Assembly (NCBI GenBank): GCA_029265815.1
Contig: JAJUGU010000004.1
Span: 1 to 64,000, forward strand
From: Anaerolineaceae bacterium
Lineage (GTDB): Bacteria > Chloroflexota > Anaerolineae > Anaerolineales > Anaerolineaceae
Length of the DNA stretch: 64,000 bases
Direction: 5' to 3'
Numbering within the stretch: the stretch's first letter is position 1; each line of letters starts with the position of its first letter. Shown piece after piece: positions 27,488 through 36,813 of this stretch. Below the pieces are notes generated by a model, which was not told the DNA's origin, searched no databases, and saw only the letters and a program-made list of their open reading frames with translations. A program made the position numbers and the translations under genes.

Positions 27488-28252
27488 ATGATTGAGAATA
27501 AGCGAACGGTATTAATCACCGGCAGTGCTGGCGGAATTGGCAGAGCATGTGTGGCTCTGTTTGCCAGAATGGGATGGAGAGTCATCGGGGTAGATAAGAA
27601 TGAGTTTGGTCAGGGCTTCCCTGAAGACGGGCTTTTTATCAAAGCAGACATCTCCAAAGCCGATGAGTTTCCTGAAATCCTTAATAAAGTGAATTCCTTT
27701 ACCAAAGTCCTGAATGCCCTGGTAAACAATGCGGCAGTTCAGGTTTCAAAACCATTAATTGAAACCAGTGTCGAAGAATGGGATGAGGTGATCGCAACCA
27801 ATCTACGTCCTGCTTTCTTAAACGCCCGTTACTTTCAGCCGCTGCTCGTAAAAGCCGGCCAGGCCGCGATTGTGAATATGTCTTCTGTTCACGCAGTGCA
27901 AACCTCAGCGAATATCGCCGCGTATGCTGCCAGCAAAGGGGGGATTCTGGCGCTGACCCGCGCTGTCGCCATTGAATTTGCCCCTTACAATATTCGCGTG
28001 AATGCTGTCTTGCCCGGAGCGGTCGATACCCCTATGCTGCGCAGCGGGTTGAACCGCGGACACTTAAGCGGACCAACCGAACAGGAGCGTCTTGATAACC
28101 TGGCACGCAAGACCGTGAACGGCCGCATCGGCCAGCCGGAAGAAATCGCACACGCTGTCTATTTTCTTGCTGATGCCGAGCAATCTTCCTTCATGACCGG
28201 CCAGGCTCTAATTGTGGATGGCGGCGCTACTGCCAGATTAAGCACGGAGTAA
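27488..28252 (+). CDS. Short-chain dehydrogenase/reductase
   Basis: A 254-residue classical SDR: GSAGGIGRA, the NNAA motif, and catalytic residues within NMSSVHAVQ and YAASKGG, then the substrate-side LPGAVDTPM. I use ATG 27488 with GAGGAG about 11 nt upstream; an in-frame GTG lies at 27476 inside that ribosome site. It follows the 2-hydroxyacid dehydrogenase by 18 bp, so the two oxidoreductases may act in sequence. The substrate is unknown. Confidence 0.78.
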   Translation: MIENKRTVLITGSAGGIGRACVALFARMGWRVIGVDKNEFGQGFPEDGLFIKADISKADEFPEILNKVNSFTKVLNALVNNAAVQVSKPLIETSVEEWDEVIATNLRPAFLNARYFQPLLVKAGQAAIVNMSSVHAVQTSANIAAYAASKGGILALTRAVAIEFAPYNIRVNAVLPGAVDTPMLRSGLNRGHLSGPTEQERLDNLARKTVNGRIGQPEEIAHAVYFLADAEQSSFMTGQALIVDGGATARLSTE

Positions 28253-28257
28253 GCGTG

Positions 28258-29064
28258 ATGCGTGAGACGATCAAAAAGAACCTGCCTTCACCGGTGATTC
28301 ACGCGCTCAAAACCGCATTGGATTACAGCAAAATCGCCCGTGAATGGCCGTCAGCACGTTTTCATCCATGGCGCGTCGATTCGATCCGTAAACTTGAATT
28401 ACTGCATAATTCACACGCCGGTGAGCGTTGCGTGATCATCGGCAATGGACCAAGTTTGAAAAACACCGACCTTCAGAAATTGCGCAATGTCTTCACATTT
28501 GGCATGAACCGTTTTTATATGGCGTTTCCTGATCTGGGGTTTACCACCTCTACCCTGGTGACGGTAAATAGCCTGGTGATCGAGCAATGCGCAGCAGACC
28601 TTCAGTCACTGCCGATTCCAACGTTCATTTCCTGGCGCGGACGCAAATTTATTCAGCCTGCACCCAACATTCATTATTTGTACACGTCTTACATCCTGCC
28701 AGGGTTCAACGGCAATGCCACCGGCAGGCTTTGGGAAAGCTCGACAGTAACTTATGTGGCCATGCAATTGGCTTATTTCATGGGGTTCAAGCAGGTCATC
28801 CTGATCGGCGTGGATCACAGTTTCACCACCAAGGGCACCGCCAATACCACTGTCGTGTCCACTGGAGATGACCCCAACCACTTCCATCCCGGATACTTTG
28901 GAAAAGGATTCCGTTGGCAGCTACCGGATCTGGAGACATCAGAGATCGGTTATGCCATGGCCAAAGAAGCTTTCGAGAAAGACGGACGAGAGATTCTTGA
29001 CGCTACTGTGGGAGGAAAACTGCAAATCTTCCCCAAAGTAAATTTCGATTCGATTATCTCATGA
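28258..29064 (+). CDS. DUF115/Maf-like protein with sialyltransferase-like (GT42) motifs
   Basis: A 268-residue protein. RCVIIGNGPSLKNTDLQKL near residue 50, FTFGMNRFYM, and later STVTYVAMQLAYFMGFKQVILIGVDHSF match the order of motifs in DUF115 proteins and in the Campylobacter Cst-type GT42 sialyltransferases, whose N-terminus carries a GNGPSLK loop binding CMP-sialate. DUF115 also occurs in Maf proteins linked to transfer of pseudaminic acid to flagellin. In a locus making CMP-nonulosonates this is the best candidate for the transferase that uses them. ATG 28258 is preferred to GTG 28255, with GGAG 8 nt upstream. The role is inferred. Confidence 0.65.
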   Translation: MRETIKKNLPSPVIHALKTALDYSKIAREWPSARFHPWRVDSIRKLELLHNSHAGERCVIIGNGPSLKNTDLQKLRNVFTFGMNRFYMAFPDLGFTTSTLVTVNSLVIEQCAADLQSLPIPTFISWRGRKFIQPAPNIHYLYTSYILPGFNGNATGRLWESSTVTYVAMQLAYFMGFKQVILIGVDHSFTTKGTANTTVVSTGDDPNHFHPGYFGKGFRWQLPDLETSEIGYAMAKEAFEKDGREILDATVGGKLQIFPKVNFDSIIS

Positions 29065-30005
29065 ATTCTTATCCACTCGTTTCCATCATCACGCCTTCTT
29101 ATAACCAGGCTCAGTTCCTTGAGAAAACCATGCTCTCGGTTCTCGAGCAGGACTATCCGAACATTGAATACCTCGTCGCTGACGGCGGGTCGACTGATGG
29201 AAGTGTGGAGATTATCCGAAAATATGAAGATCGCCTCGCCTGGTGGGTTTCAGAGAAAGATCGCGGTCAGGCGGATGCGATCAACAAAGGTTTCAGCCAT
29301 GCAAAGGGTGAGTTCATCGCCTGGGTAAACTCAGATGACTATTATCTTCCGGGAGCGATTAGCCAGGCGGTAAAGGCACTGCAGGAAAACCCTGAAGCCG
29401 GGCTTGTGTATGGCAATGTGCAGGTTGTGGATAAGGATGAGGAAATTATCAACACGCTCACCTATGGCGACTGGCAGCTGCCTGATTTAATGACTTTTCA
29501 CATTATCGGACAGCCGGCTGTTTTCATGCGGCGTGACATATTAGAAAAAGCTGGCTACCTTGATTTGAGTTATCACTTCTTGCTTGACCACCAGTTATGG
29601 CTGAGGATTGGTCTCGCTGCTCAATATGATTACGTTCCCGCTCTATGGGCAAGAGCGCATTACCATGAAGGCTGCAAGAACCTGGCTCAAGCCGCGGAGT
29701 TTGGTAAGGAAGCCCATCGGATCGTGGAATGGATAAAATCGGAGCCCGCATTTGAGCCTTACCTCCAAAAAAACCAGCGGAAGGTTGATGCGGGTGCAGA
29801 GCGCCTGAACGCTTTTTATCTACTGGATGCAGGGGAATATCGTGCCTCTTTCAGGGCATATTGTCGCAGCCTACGGCTTGATCCGGCTGCCGTCTTGCCT
29901 GAATGGTATCGTATGGTGTATGCCCTTTTTGCACCGCTAGGGTTGGAAAAATGGAAAGAATCTTACCTGCAAAGGCGCAGGAAGAAATGGAAAACTACAC
30001 ATTGA
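29061..30005 (+). CDS. GT2-family glycosyltransferase
   Basis: A 314-residue GT-A protein: SIITPSYNQAQFLEKTMLSV, YLVADGGSTDGSVEII, WVNSDDYYLPGAI (DxD-type SDD) and HFLLDHQLWLRIGL. It overlaps the previous gene by 4 bp (ATGA). It shares high similarity in its first 100 residues with the protein at 31570-32349, pointing to a duplication. The specificity is unknown. Confidence 0.83.
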   Translation: MNSYPLVSIITPSYNQAQFLEKTMLSVLEQDYPNIEYLVADGGSTDGSVEIIRKYEDRLAWWVSEKDRGQADAINKGFSHAKGEFIAWVNSDDYYLPGAISQAVKALQENPEAGLVYGNVQVVDKDEEIINTLTYGDWQLPDLMTFHIIGQPAVFMRRDILEKAGYLDLSYHFLLDHQLWLRIGLAAQYDYVPALWARAHYHEGCKNLAQAAEFGKEAHRIVEWIKSEPAFEPYLQKNQRKVDAGAERLNAFYLLDAGEYRASFRAYCRSLRLDPAAVLPEWYRMVYALFAPLGLEKWKESYLQRRRKKWKTTH

Positions 30006-30017
30006 TCGAGGTGAAAG

Positions 30018-31559
30018 ATGTCGGTTGAGCAAAATGAAGGCACCATTTTATTCATGAAACCTAAAAAAGCATTCGTGATTATTGCATTGATCATTCTGCT
30101 CCTTGGGGGTTTCGCCGTCAGACTGATCGATTTCACCGACCTGCCATTGGATACCGCGGTCACGCGTGGATTGCACTCTTTTTTGCTGGCGCGGCAATAT
30201 TATTACGAAATGGATACCCCAGAGACGAACGCCCTGCCGCAGGACCAGCGCGAATTTGGCATCAAAGCAGGCCAAAGAGAACCGTCCATCGAACCTCCGA
30301 TCATGGAATACCTGGTTGCCTATACCTACCGCATGATCGGCGGTGAAAACATGCAGGTTCCAAGGCTGTACTCCATTTTCTTCTGGGTCATTGGCGGGCT
30401 TGGTTTGTTCCTTCTATCGCGCAAACTCATGCCATTAATGGGCGCCTATGCTGCTCTGGCTTTTTACCTCTTTACCCCACAGGCAGCCATTTACAGCCGC
30501 AACTTTCAACCTGACCCGTTAATGGTCATGTTGATCATCTGGGCATTATATTTTCAATACCAGTGGTGGGAAAAAGACACCACACGCAACGCAATTCTCG
30601 CCGGGTTGGTCACAGGTCTAGCCATTCTGGTCAAAGCTCCTGCAGCTTTCTTTGTTGGTTTTCCGATGGCTGGGCTGGTTTTACTAAAGGGGTTTCGAAA
30701 AACTCTCAAGAACTGGCGCGTCTATCTAATCGCTGCTCTCGCTCTGCTGCCGCCGGTAATTTTCTATGTCCTCAGTGCCACTGTGGGTGGAAATTCCGGC
30801 TCAATATTTGGCGCACGCTGGTTCCCCAACCTTTTTATCAGCCCTAGATGGTATCTATCCTGGCTGAAGCTGGCAACAGCGATGGTTCCAGTGTTTCCAT
30901 TTGTCCTTGCGCTGCTGGGATTCCTTTTCTTCCGCAAGAAGAGCAACAGGGTCTTTTACTTTTGCATGTGGCTGGGATACGTGCTCTACGGGTACATGTT
31001 CGCCTATCACATCTATACGCATAGTTATTACCACCTGCCGCTCATACCAATCGTTGCGCTTGGATTTGGGACAGTGATCAACGCCTTATACGAAAAAATT
31101 GCTGAATCACCAAAAAATTGGCTATCGCAAGCGGTTGTGATCGTTTTAATATTATTCTCGCTGGCCCTCGCCGTGCAGCGTATCCGTGGAGTGCTGGTGG
31201 CCAAAGATTACCGTCATGAAGCTCAATACTGGGCAGACCTGGCTGATGAACTGGGCCATAACACGTCAGTAATCGCCCTGACCCACGATTACGGCTATCG
31301 CCTGAGTTACTGGGGGTTCATCAACGCTGAAATCTGGCCCACCGAAGGGGACCAAACCGTCAAGGAACTTCAAGGGTCTACCGATCCCGCTTTTAAACAG
31401 TACTTCGATTTGAAGACTGAAAATATGAATTATTTTCTGGTAACCCTGTTGAGCGAATTTGAAAATCAACCCGAACTTCACGATTATCTCTTTGCAAACT
31501 ATCCATACAAAGAAGGCGACGGGTATTATATATTTGATCTCATGAATCCATTAAATTGA
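30018..31559 (+). CDS. ArnT/PMT-like GT-C membrane glycosyltransferase (GT39/GT83 style)
   Basis: A 513-residue polytopic membrane protein. An extracytoplasmic loop after the first membrane segment holds REPSIEPPIMEYLVAYTYR and is followed by RLYSIFFWVIGG and YSRNFQPDPLMVMLII, the pattern of the PMT_2/ArnT family, which transfer sugars from polyprenyl phosphates. GAGGTG is 5 nt before ATG 30018. It sits between the two similar GT2 genes. Such proteins modify lipids or glycans on the outer face. Confidence 0.75.
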   Translation: MSVEQNEGTILFMKPKKAFVIIALIILLLGGFAVRLIDFTDLPLDTAVTRGLHSFLLARQYYYEMDTPETNALPQDQREFGIKAGQREPSIEPPIMEYLVAYTYRMIGGENMQVPRLYSIFFWVIGGLGLFLLSRKLMPLMGAYAALAFYLFTPQAAIYSRNFQPDPLMVMLIIWALYFQYQWWEKDTTRNAILAGLVTGLAILVKAPAAFFVGFPMAGLVLLKGFRKTLKNWRVYLIAALALLPPVIFYVLSATVGGNSGSIFGARWFPNLFISPRWYLSWLKLATAMVPVFPFVLALLGFLFFRKKSNRVFYFCMWLGYVLYGYMFAYHIYTHSYYHLPLIPIVALGFGTVINALYEKIAESPKNWLSQAVVIVLILFSLALAVQRIRGVLVAKDYRHEAQYWADLADELGHNTSVIALTHDYGYRLSYWGFINAEIWPTEGDQTVKELQGSTDPAFKQYFDLKTENMNYFLVTLLSEFENQPELHDYLFANYPYKEGDGYYIFDLMNPLN

Positions 31560-31569
31560 GGATGCCCAG

Positions 31570-32349
31570 GTGCAATCCAGTCCGTTAGTTTCCATCATTA
31601 CGCCCTCTTTCAACCAGGGCAACTATTTAGAAGCAACCATCCTTTCAGTGCTTGAACAGGATTATGAAAACATTGAATATATCATCATTGACGGCGGTTC
31701 CAGCGACAATAGCGTAGAAATCATCCGGAAATACGCTGATCGAATTGCTTACTGGGTTTCAGAAAAAGACCGCGGGCAAACCGACGCGATCAATAAGGGT
31801 TTCAGCGCAGCCCATGGCAGCATCCTCGCCTGGCTGAACTCCGATGATACCTACAATCCTGGCGCTGTCAGCGAAGCGGTTGAGTATCTGACTACGCATC
31901 CAGATGTCGGGCTGGTCTATGGCGATCTGAACTTCATCGATGAAAAAGGTCGAATTGTTGGGACATTTGCCGCAGCCCAGACCGATCTACGCAGGCTGCG
32001 ACGGGGATATGTTCACATTCCCCAGCCTGCCGCCTTCTTCCGGATGGCCGATTGGCAGAAGGTTGGTCCTCTTGACCCGTCATTTTACTTTGCCATGGAC
32101 TACGATTTGTGGGTCAGGCTCGCGAAAATCACGCAGATCAAATACAAACCCGGCAAAGCCTGGGCGAATTTTCGCTTACATTACGGCGGGAAGACAATCG
32201 TTGCAGATGACCGGTGTTGGCCCGAAATGCTGCGTGTGCATTACCGCGACGGTGGCAGCCCTCTGTCAGCGATTGTTGCCAAATACTATATCCGCAAGAT
32301 CGTTTCCCCGCTCATCAACTGGAAGCGTAGACGCATGTTCAATCCATAA
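31570..32349 (+). CDS. GT2-family glycosyltransferase, last gene of the glycan locus
   Basis: A 259-residue GT-A enzyme: SIITPSFNQGNYLEATILSV, YIIIDGGSSDNSVEII, WLNSDDTYNPGAV and YFAMDYDLWVRLA. The start is GTG 31570, 8 nt after GAGG; no ATG fits. It is a close paralogue of 29061-30005 in its N-terminal domain but about 55 residues shorter at the C-terminus. A terminator hairpin follows immediately. Confidence 0.83.
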   Translation: MQSSPLVSIITPSFNQGNYLEATILSVLEQDYENIEYIIIDGGSSDNSVEIIRKYADRIAYWVSEKDRGQTDAINKGFSAAHGSILAWLNSDDTYNPGAVSEAVEYLTTHPDVGLVYGDLNFIDEKGRIVGTFAAAQTDLRRLRRGYVHIPQPAAFFRMADWQKVGPLDPSFYFAMDYDLWVRLAKITQIKYKPGKAWANFRLHYGGKTIVADDRCWPEMLRVHYRDGGSPLSAIVAKYYIRKIVSPLINWKRRRMFNP

Positions 32350-32351
32350 TT

Positions 32352-32386
32352 AAAGGCTGGCAGAGATCAATCTTCGCCAGCCTTTT
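32352..32386. terminator. Bidirectional rho-independent terminator
   Basis: A perfect 10-bp inverted repeat, AAAGGCTGGC (32352-32361) and GCCAGCCTTT (32376-32385), with a 14-base loop. It lies between the convergent last glycosyltransferase gene and kbl and has A and T runs on both sides, so it should work in both directions. Confidence 0.85.
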
Positions 32387-32402
32387 GATTGATTGGAGAT
32401 GT

Positions 32403-33584
32403 TTAGATCACTTTAAGTTTCTTGCCAACCTTCTTAAAGGCTGCCAATCCCTGATCCAGATCCTCACGTGAATGTGCGGCAGAGATCATCACGCGGATGC
32501 GTGCCTTGCCCTGCGGAACGGTGGGGAACCCAAGCGACATGGCGAAAACACCTTCCTCGAAGAGTTCGCGGCTGAATTGCTGGGCGAGCGGGGCTTCACC
32601 GAGCATGACCGGTGTAATCGGGGTCACACTCTGCCCGGTGTTGAATCCCATATCTCGCATCTGAGCTTTGAAATAGTTGGCATTTTCCCACAGTCTGTCG
32701 ACCAATTCGGTAGAAGTTTCTAACAGATCTACCGCAGCAATACAGGCTGCCACGTCGGCAGGCGGGGTGGCAGAAGAAAACAGGAACGGGCGAGCCCGCT
32801 GACGCAGCCACTCAATGATCTGGGAATTACCGGCCACCAGTCCCCCCACTACACCAAACGCTTTTGAAAGCGTTCCGACTTCAACATCAACCTTGCCATG
32901 CAGTCCGTAATGATCCACAATTCCACGTCCGCCGCGGCCAACCACACCTTCACCGTGCGCATCATCAACCATGAGCATCACATCGTAACGATTGGTAACT
33001 TCATAGATCTTATCCAGCGGTGCCAGATCTCCATCCATACTGAATACACCATCGGTGATAGCCAGTCCTCTGCGGTATGTGCCAGCATTCTGGCGAATGA
33101 CACGCTCAAGATCAGCGGCATCTGCGTGGGCAAACTTTTCAATGCGCGCGCCCGAAAGCCGGCAGCCGTCAATAATACTGGCGTGATTGAGTTCATCCGA
33201 GAAGATGACGTCATCTTTGCCTACCAGGGCAGGGATGGTAGCCACGTTGGCGTTAAACCCTGATTGAAAAGTGATCGCTGCCTCAACCCCTTTGAACTTA
33301 GCCAGCCTTTGTTCCAGTTCGAGATGCAGATCCATCGTACCGGCAATGGAACGCACCGCACCAGGACCCACTCCATACTTTAGCAGCGTTTCTCTGGCTG
33401 CTTCCACAAGTTTAGGGTGGTTTGCCAAACCAAGGTAATTATTGGAGCAAAAATTCAACACTTTCCTGCCATCCACGATGAGCCAGGCTCCCTGCGCCGA
33501 CCCCAGTGTGCGGATACGGTTATATAACCCAGATGCCTTTAGAGAATCAAGCTCTTCCTGGACCCAATCTAACCTTTTACCCAT
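32403..33584 (-). CDS. kbl: Glycine C-acetyltransferase (2-amino-3-ketobutyrate CoA ligase)
   Basis: A 393-residue PLP-dependent alpha-oxoamine synthase. [25 protein letters not shown] and the PLP lysine in [12 protein letters not shown] are clear. The enzyme interconverts 2-amino-3-ketobutyrate plus CoA with glycine plus acetyl-CoA in threonine breakdown. The ATG at 33584 (AGAGG 5 nt upstream) is preferred to a GTG two codons earlier. The closely related 8-amino-7-oxononanoate synthase cannot be fully excluded, but no biotin genes are near. No threonine dehydrogenase gene is adjacent. It appears to have its own promoter (33630-33657). Confidence 0.85.
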   Translation of the reverse strand: MGKRLDWVQEELDSLKASGLYNRIRTLGSAQGAWLIVDGRKVLNFCSNNYLGLANHPKLVEAARETLLKYGVGPGAVRSIAGTMDLHLELEQRLAKFKGVEAAITFQSGFNANVATIPALVGKDDVIFSDELNHASIIDGCRLSGARIEKFAHADAADLERVIRQNAGTYRRGLAITDGVFSMDGDLAPLDKIYEVTNRYDVMLMVDDAHGEGVVGRGGRGIVDHYGLHGKVDVEVGTLSKAFGVVGGLVAGNSQIIEWLRQRARPFLFSSATPPADVAACIAAVDLLETSTELVDRLWENANYFKAQMRDMGFNTGQSVTPITPVMLGEAPLAQQFSRELFEEGVFAMSLGFPTVPQGKARIRVMISAAHSREDLDQGLAAFKKVGKKLKVI

Positions 33585-33629
33585 GTTCACCTCTGAAAAA
33601 ATATTAGTGGAATTTCACTCACCATTGTG

Positions 33630-33657
33630 ATTATAACCCCGGTTCAACCTGTGCCAA
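33630..33657 (-). promoter_or_regulatory. Promoter for the kbl gene
   Basis: Read on the minus strand, TTGGCA (33652-33657) and TATAAT (33630-33635) are 16 bp apart. It lies over the last codons and stop of the upstream minus-strand gene and would start transcription near 33623, about 40 nt before the kbl ATG. Confidence 0.5.
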
Positions 33658-35268
33658 AATGCCCAATTCAGCTAACAATCGCTGCGCAGTTTCTCTACTC
33701 TCACGATGAATCAGAATGGTTCGTGAGTTGAGCACTTCTGCGATCAGACGTGCTGCCCGAGATTCACGGGTGAATAAGGCGCAGGCTTCTTCTGAAACAA
33801 ACCTTAACAGCACGCCTGTGGTGAATTGGGCTTCTAAACCATGTTCCTGCCAGCGTTGTGCCAATCGCTTGAGTGGCGCAGGAATTGGTTTTGAAGAGTG
33901 GTTTTCTAATAATTGAACCAATTGACCGATATTCAATCCCTGTGCTGTTGCTTTTTCAAGTGAAGCAGGAGTTAATAAATAAGAACTTTCATCCGCAGTT
34001 ACAGATGATAATTCGTAAAACCTTCCCACCTGGTAACGTAATTCACGAAATGTGCCATTCGGTATGATGATTTCTGTGCTGCTTTTGAACTCCAATACTC
34101 TTGACTCTTCTATGGTCAGTTGATTTACTTTTCCAGCCATCAAGTTATGAGCCGTTTCGGTTAATTGAAATGCAGTGAATTTACCTTCGGCTTCTTTACG
34201 CGCCAGATTTAATATCCCCAACCAGTGCAGCGGGCCAGTCAAGACAAAGTAAAGAAGCCGACCCTCAACCTCATCCCAGTGATTGAATCCCCGCAGGTAA
34301 TTCTCCGTTCCAGCCTGCCGAATAAACCATGAGTCATAATCTCCGGCAGACCGTTGAAAATCAGGTGTCTGTTCTTTGATGGTTGAGAGGAGAGAAGAAA
34401 TGCTCCACCAGGTTCGCTGTCCAAGACCTGAAAGAATCTCAACTAATAACCGGCGCGCTGGAAGCGGATCATTTTCCCAGGCACCTTCACACACCAATTC
34501 AGGCAGCATGTGCAGCTCGTTGATCTCTTTCGAAGTTAACCACGTGCAGTAGAACGAGGACAGGATCTTGCCCCGATCTTGTTGGAAAAAGCGTTTTAGA
34601 GATTCAGGAATTGGACGCCCGTTATGGTCAGTTAAACCACAGGCAAATAGCAAACCTGCTAGAAAAGACCGAGGCATTTTCCAGACAGAAAAGATACTAT
34701 CCGGAAGGGTGCGCGACATGCGCAGCGCTGCCAGCAGATCAGTAAGGTGATCCAATAGAGAAGTTCCGGCCAGTTGGATAAACCTGGGGTTCTGGCTCAC
34801 TGCCGGTCGGATGGAAACCAGGCGGGGTTCTATTTTCGGTGCTGAGATCGCAGCAAGAATTTCGTCAGGGATGTATACGGTTTCCACAAGATCTGATGAT
34901 ATTTTTAAAAAAGCTTTCCCGATTAAACCCGAATACCATAAAGATTCAGAGGCAGAAATCGGATTTTGATCCGGGTTCTCACGCTCGCGGCTTGCAGGTC
35001 CAAAATCACGTATATCGCCAAATTTACGGCTGAACACCGCCCAGGGCATCTTCCCGCCTTTTGAAACCAAATCCTGCCAGGCGAGCCGCACTGCTTGAGG
35101 AAGCTGTTCAAGAACAGTTAACAAATGTTCGCGATTGGTCATACAGGCGAAAAGGTCATCACTGGCGCTTTGAACATCGCGCTGGCTGATTTCAACTTTC
35201 CATAAACGCGCAGTACGGTTTAAAAAATCCAGATCGTGGTTGGCTAATGTGGCACGTATTCCTGGCAT
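33631..35268 (-). CDS. Helicase-associated (XPB/Ssl2-like) domain protein without helicase motor
   Basis: A 545-residue soluble protein. No Walker motifs are present. The N-terminal region (LPQAVRLAWQDLVSKGGKMPWAVF) and the C-terminal region (RFVSEEACALFTR through TILIHRESRETAQRLLAELG) resemble the actinobacterial/Chloroflexi Helicase_C_3 (PF13625-like) proteins, which look like repeated winged-helix units. The cellular role of this family is not established; a nucleic-acid-binding accessory function is likely. It is transcribed toward kbl, 46 bp upstream of the kbl start. Confidence 0.55.
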   Translation of the reverse strand: MPGIRATLANHDLDFLNRTARLWKVEISQRDVQSASDDLFACMTNREHLLTVLEQLPQAVRLAWQDLVSKGGKMPWAVFSRKFGDIRDFGPASRERENPDQNPISASESLWYSGLIGKAFLKISSDLVETVYIPDEILAAISAPKIEPRLVSIRPAVSQNPRFIQLAGTSLLDHLTDLLAALRMSRTLPDSIFSVWKMPRSFLAGLLFACGLTDHNGRPIPESLKRFFQQDRGKILSSFYCTWLTSKEINELHMLPELVCEGAWENDPLPARRLLVEILSGLGQRTWWSISSLLSTIKEQTPDFQRSAGDYDSWFIRQAGTENYLRGFNHWDEVEGRLLYFVLTGPLHWLGILNLARKEAEGKFTAFQLTETAHNLMAGKVNQLTIEESRVLEFKSSTEIIIPNGTFRELRYQVGRFYELSSVTADESSYLLTPASLEKATAQGLNIGQLVQLLENHSSKPIPAPLKRLAQRWQEHGLEAQFTTGVLLRFVSEEACALFTRESRAARLIAEVLNSRTILIHRESRETAQRLLAELGILAQVEPGL

Positions 35269-35346
35269 GGATCACTTTCTATTGAGACACAATTAAGATT
35301 ATACTAAACTTGATTATGCTACGCGCTGTAGACAAGACCGATTTAA

Positions 35347-35376
35347 TTGACGCGGTTTTGGCTTGTACAGTATAAT
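35347..35376 (+). promoter_or_regulatory. Sigma70-type promoter of the DUF4388/GTPase module
   Basis: TTGACG (35347-35352) and a perfect TATAAT (35371-35376) with an 18-bp spacer, about 36 bp before the start codon at 35413. The intergenic stretch 35269-35412 is divergent and also carries a reverse TATAAT (complement of 35298-35303) that may serve the minus-strand gene. Confidence 0.6.
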
Positions 35377-35412
35377 TTCTTGAAGCCAGATTAACTTTCC
35401 GCAGGTTATTTA

Positions 35413-36228
35413 ATGACCCTCAAGGGTAATCTAAAAGAGTTTTCCTTCATTCAATTATTGAATCTGATCAACCTGGCAAAGAAATCAGGTGCTCTTTATA
35501 TTGAACGGCCTGATGTAACTTGCAGGATGATCTTTAGAGAGGGAAAACTGGCCTTTGCGGAGCTAGGGAACGAGCAACTTCCATTAATCACTATCCTATA
35601 CGAAGCCGGTCTCATTTCAACAGCACAAAAAGAATTATTAAGTATACGCACAGCAGCGATGAACGAGAAGGCAGCCGGTATCTTCCTGATAAGCGCAAAC
35701 TATGTTGACCAGACTCAGGTTTCTACCCTTCTAATGACCAGGTTCTCTGAAGTTGTGCGAAAAATTTTCGCCTGGGAAGATGGCTTTTTCCGCTTTGAAG
35801 CCGGTGAATTGATTCCCGACGGACGCATACCGGTGCACATGGACCTGGAAAACCTGATCGTAGAAGGGGCTCGAAGACTGCAGGAAATCGAAGAACTGAA
35901 ATCAGAAATCCCTAGCTTGAACATGGCTTTAAAATTCACCGATCGTCCAGACGCTGAAATGCGCAATTTCAACCTCAGTGTGGAAGAATGGCGTGTGATC
36001 AATTACATCGATCCTAAGAACACGATCCAACAGATCGCAGCTGCTGTTAAAATGGATGAGATTCAAATTCGGCGTGTGGTTTACACACTGTTGCAGGCTG
36101 GTTTGATCGAAATTGTCAGGCCTGGTGGAATGCCCCTCAGGCTGCCAGAAAAGATGTTCCCAACTCAAAATCCTGATGAGCAGAAATCCCTGGTGAATCG
36201 CTTGATCCACCGCATCCGCTCCATCTGA
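35413..36228 (+). CDS. DUF4388 (PATAN-like) regulatory protein
   Basis: A 271-residue protein. Residues about 1-110 are a DUF4388 domain (LKGNLKEFSFIQLLNLINLAKKSGALYIE, then IFREGKLAFAELG), an effector-type domain often linked to surface motility and two-component signalling. The C-terminal 80 residues look like a winged helix (SVEEWRVINYIDPKNTIQQIAAAVKMDEIQIRRVVYTLLQAGLIEI). It is followed by a small GTPase 19 bp downstream and a V4R-like protein, so it is probably the adaptor or regulator of a GTPase switch. Confidence 0.75.
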   Translation: MTLKGNLKEFSFIQLLNLINLAKKSGALYIERPDVTCRMIFREGKLAFAELGNEQLPLITILYEAGLISTAQKELLSIRTAAMNEKAAGIFLISANYVDQTQVSTLLMTRFSEVVRKIFAWEDGFFRFEAGELIPDGRIPVHMDLENLIVEGARRLQEIEELKSEIPSLNMALKFTDRPDAEMRNFNLSVEEWRVINYIDPKNTIQQIAAAVKMDEIQIRRVVYTLLQAGLIEIVRPGGMPLRLPEKMFPTQNPDEQKSLVNRLIHRIRSI

Positions 36229-36247
36229 ACAAAAAGGACGCTGAATC

Positions 36248-36811
36248 ATGCAAACACAGACCGTCAAAATTGTCGTCACAGGGCCGTTCAACTCAGGGAA
36301 AACCGAGTTTATCCGGTCTGTGAGTGAAATCGACGTAGTCTCAACTGAGAAGAAAATTACCGCTGAAGCTGAGAAGATCAAAGAATCTACTACAGTTGCC
36401 ATGGATTTTGGCCGCATCACAGTTGATGATGATCTCGTGCTCTTCCTTTTCGGCACCCCCGGGCAGAAACGCTTCGACTTCATGTGGGAAATCTTATCGG
36501 AAGGGATGCTCGGTTTCATTGTCATGGTCGATAGTACCCGTCCTGAAACATTCAAAGAAGCTCGGAGTATTTTGGAAACTTTCCGCGCCTACGCGCCAAC
36601 TCCTTATCTGGTTGCTGCTAATAAACAAGATTCGATTGACGCCTGGGATGTGGAAGACATGCGTGTGGCGTTAAGACTCGATCCATCCATTAAAATCTTG
36701 CCCTGTGTCGCGAAAAAGAAAAGCGCTGTGAAAACCGTCCTGCTCGAATTATTATACGGAATCCTTGAAGAGATGGATGCGGCTCAATCCAGATCAGATG
36801 AGGGTGCCTGA
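36248..36811 (+). CDS. Small Ras/Arf-like GTPase
   Basis: A 187-residue GTPase: P-loop GPFNSGKT (residues 12-19), switch II FGTPGQKRFDFMW with the catalytic Gln, and a NKQD guanine-specificity motif around residue 121. Proteins of this MglA/Rup/CvnD-like group are bacterial switches, typically paired with roadblock/LC7 or DUF4388 proteins. No roadblock gene is present; the neighbouring DUF4388 protein is the likely partner. It ends 2 bp before the next start, so the three genes form one operon. Confidence 0.82.
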   Translation: MQTQTVKIVVTGPFNSGKTEFIRSVSEIDVVSTEKKITAEAEKIKESTTVAMDFGRITVDDDLVLFLFGTPGQKRFDFMWEILSEGMLGFIVMVDSTRPETFKEARSILETFRAYAPTPYLVAANKQDSIDAWDVEDMRVALRLDPSIKILPCVAKKKSAVKTVLLELLYGILEEMDAAQSRSDEGA

Positions 36812-36813
36812 TC

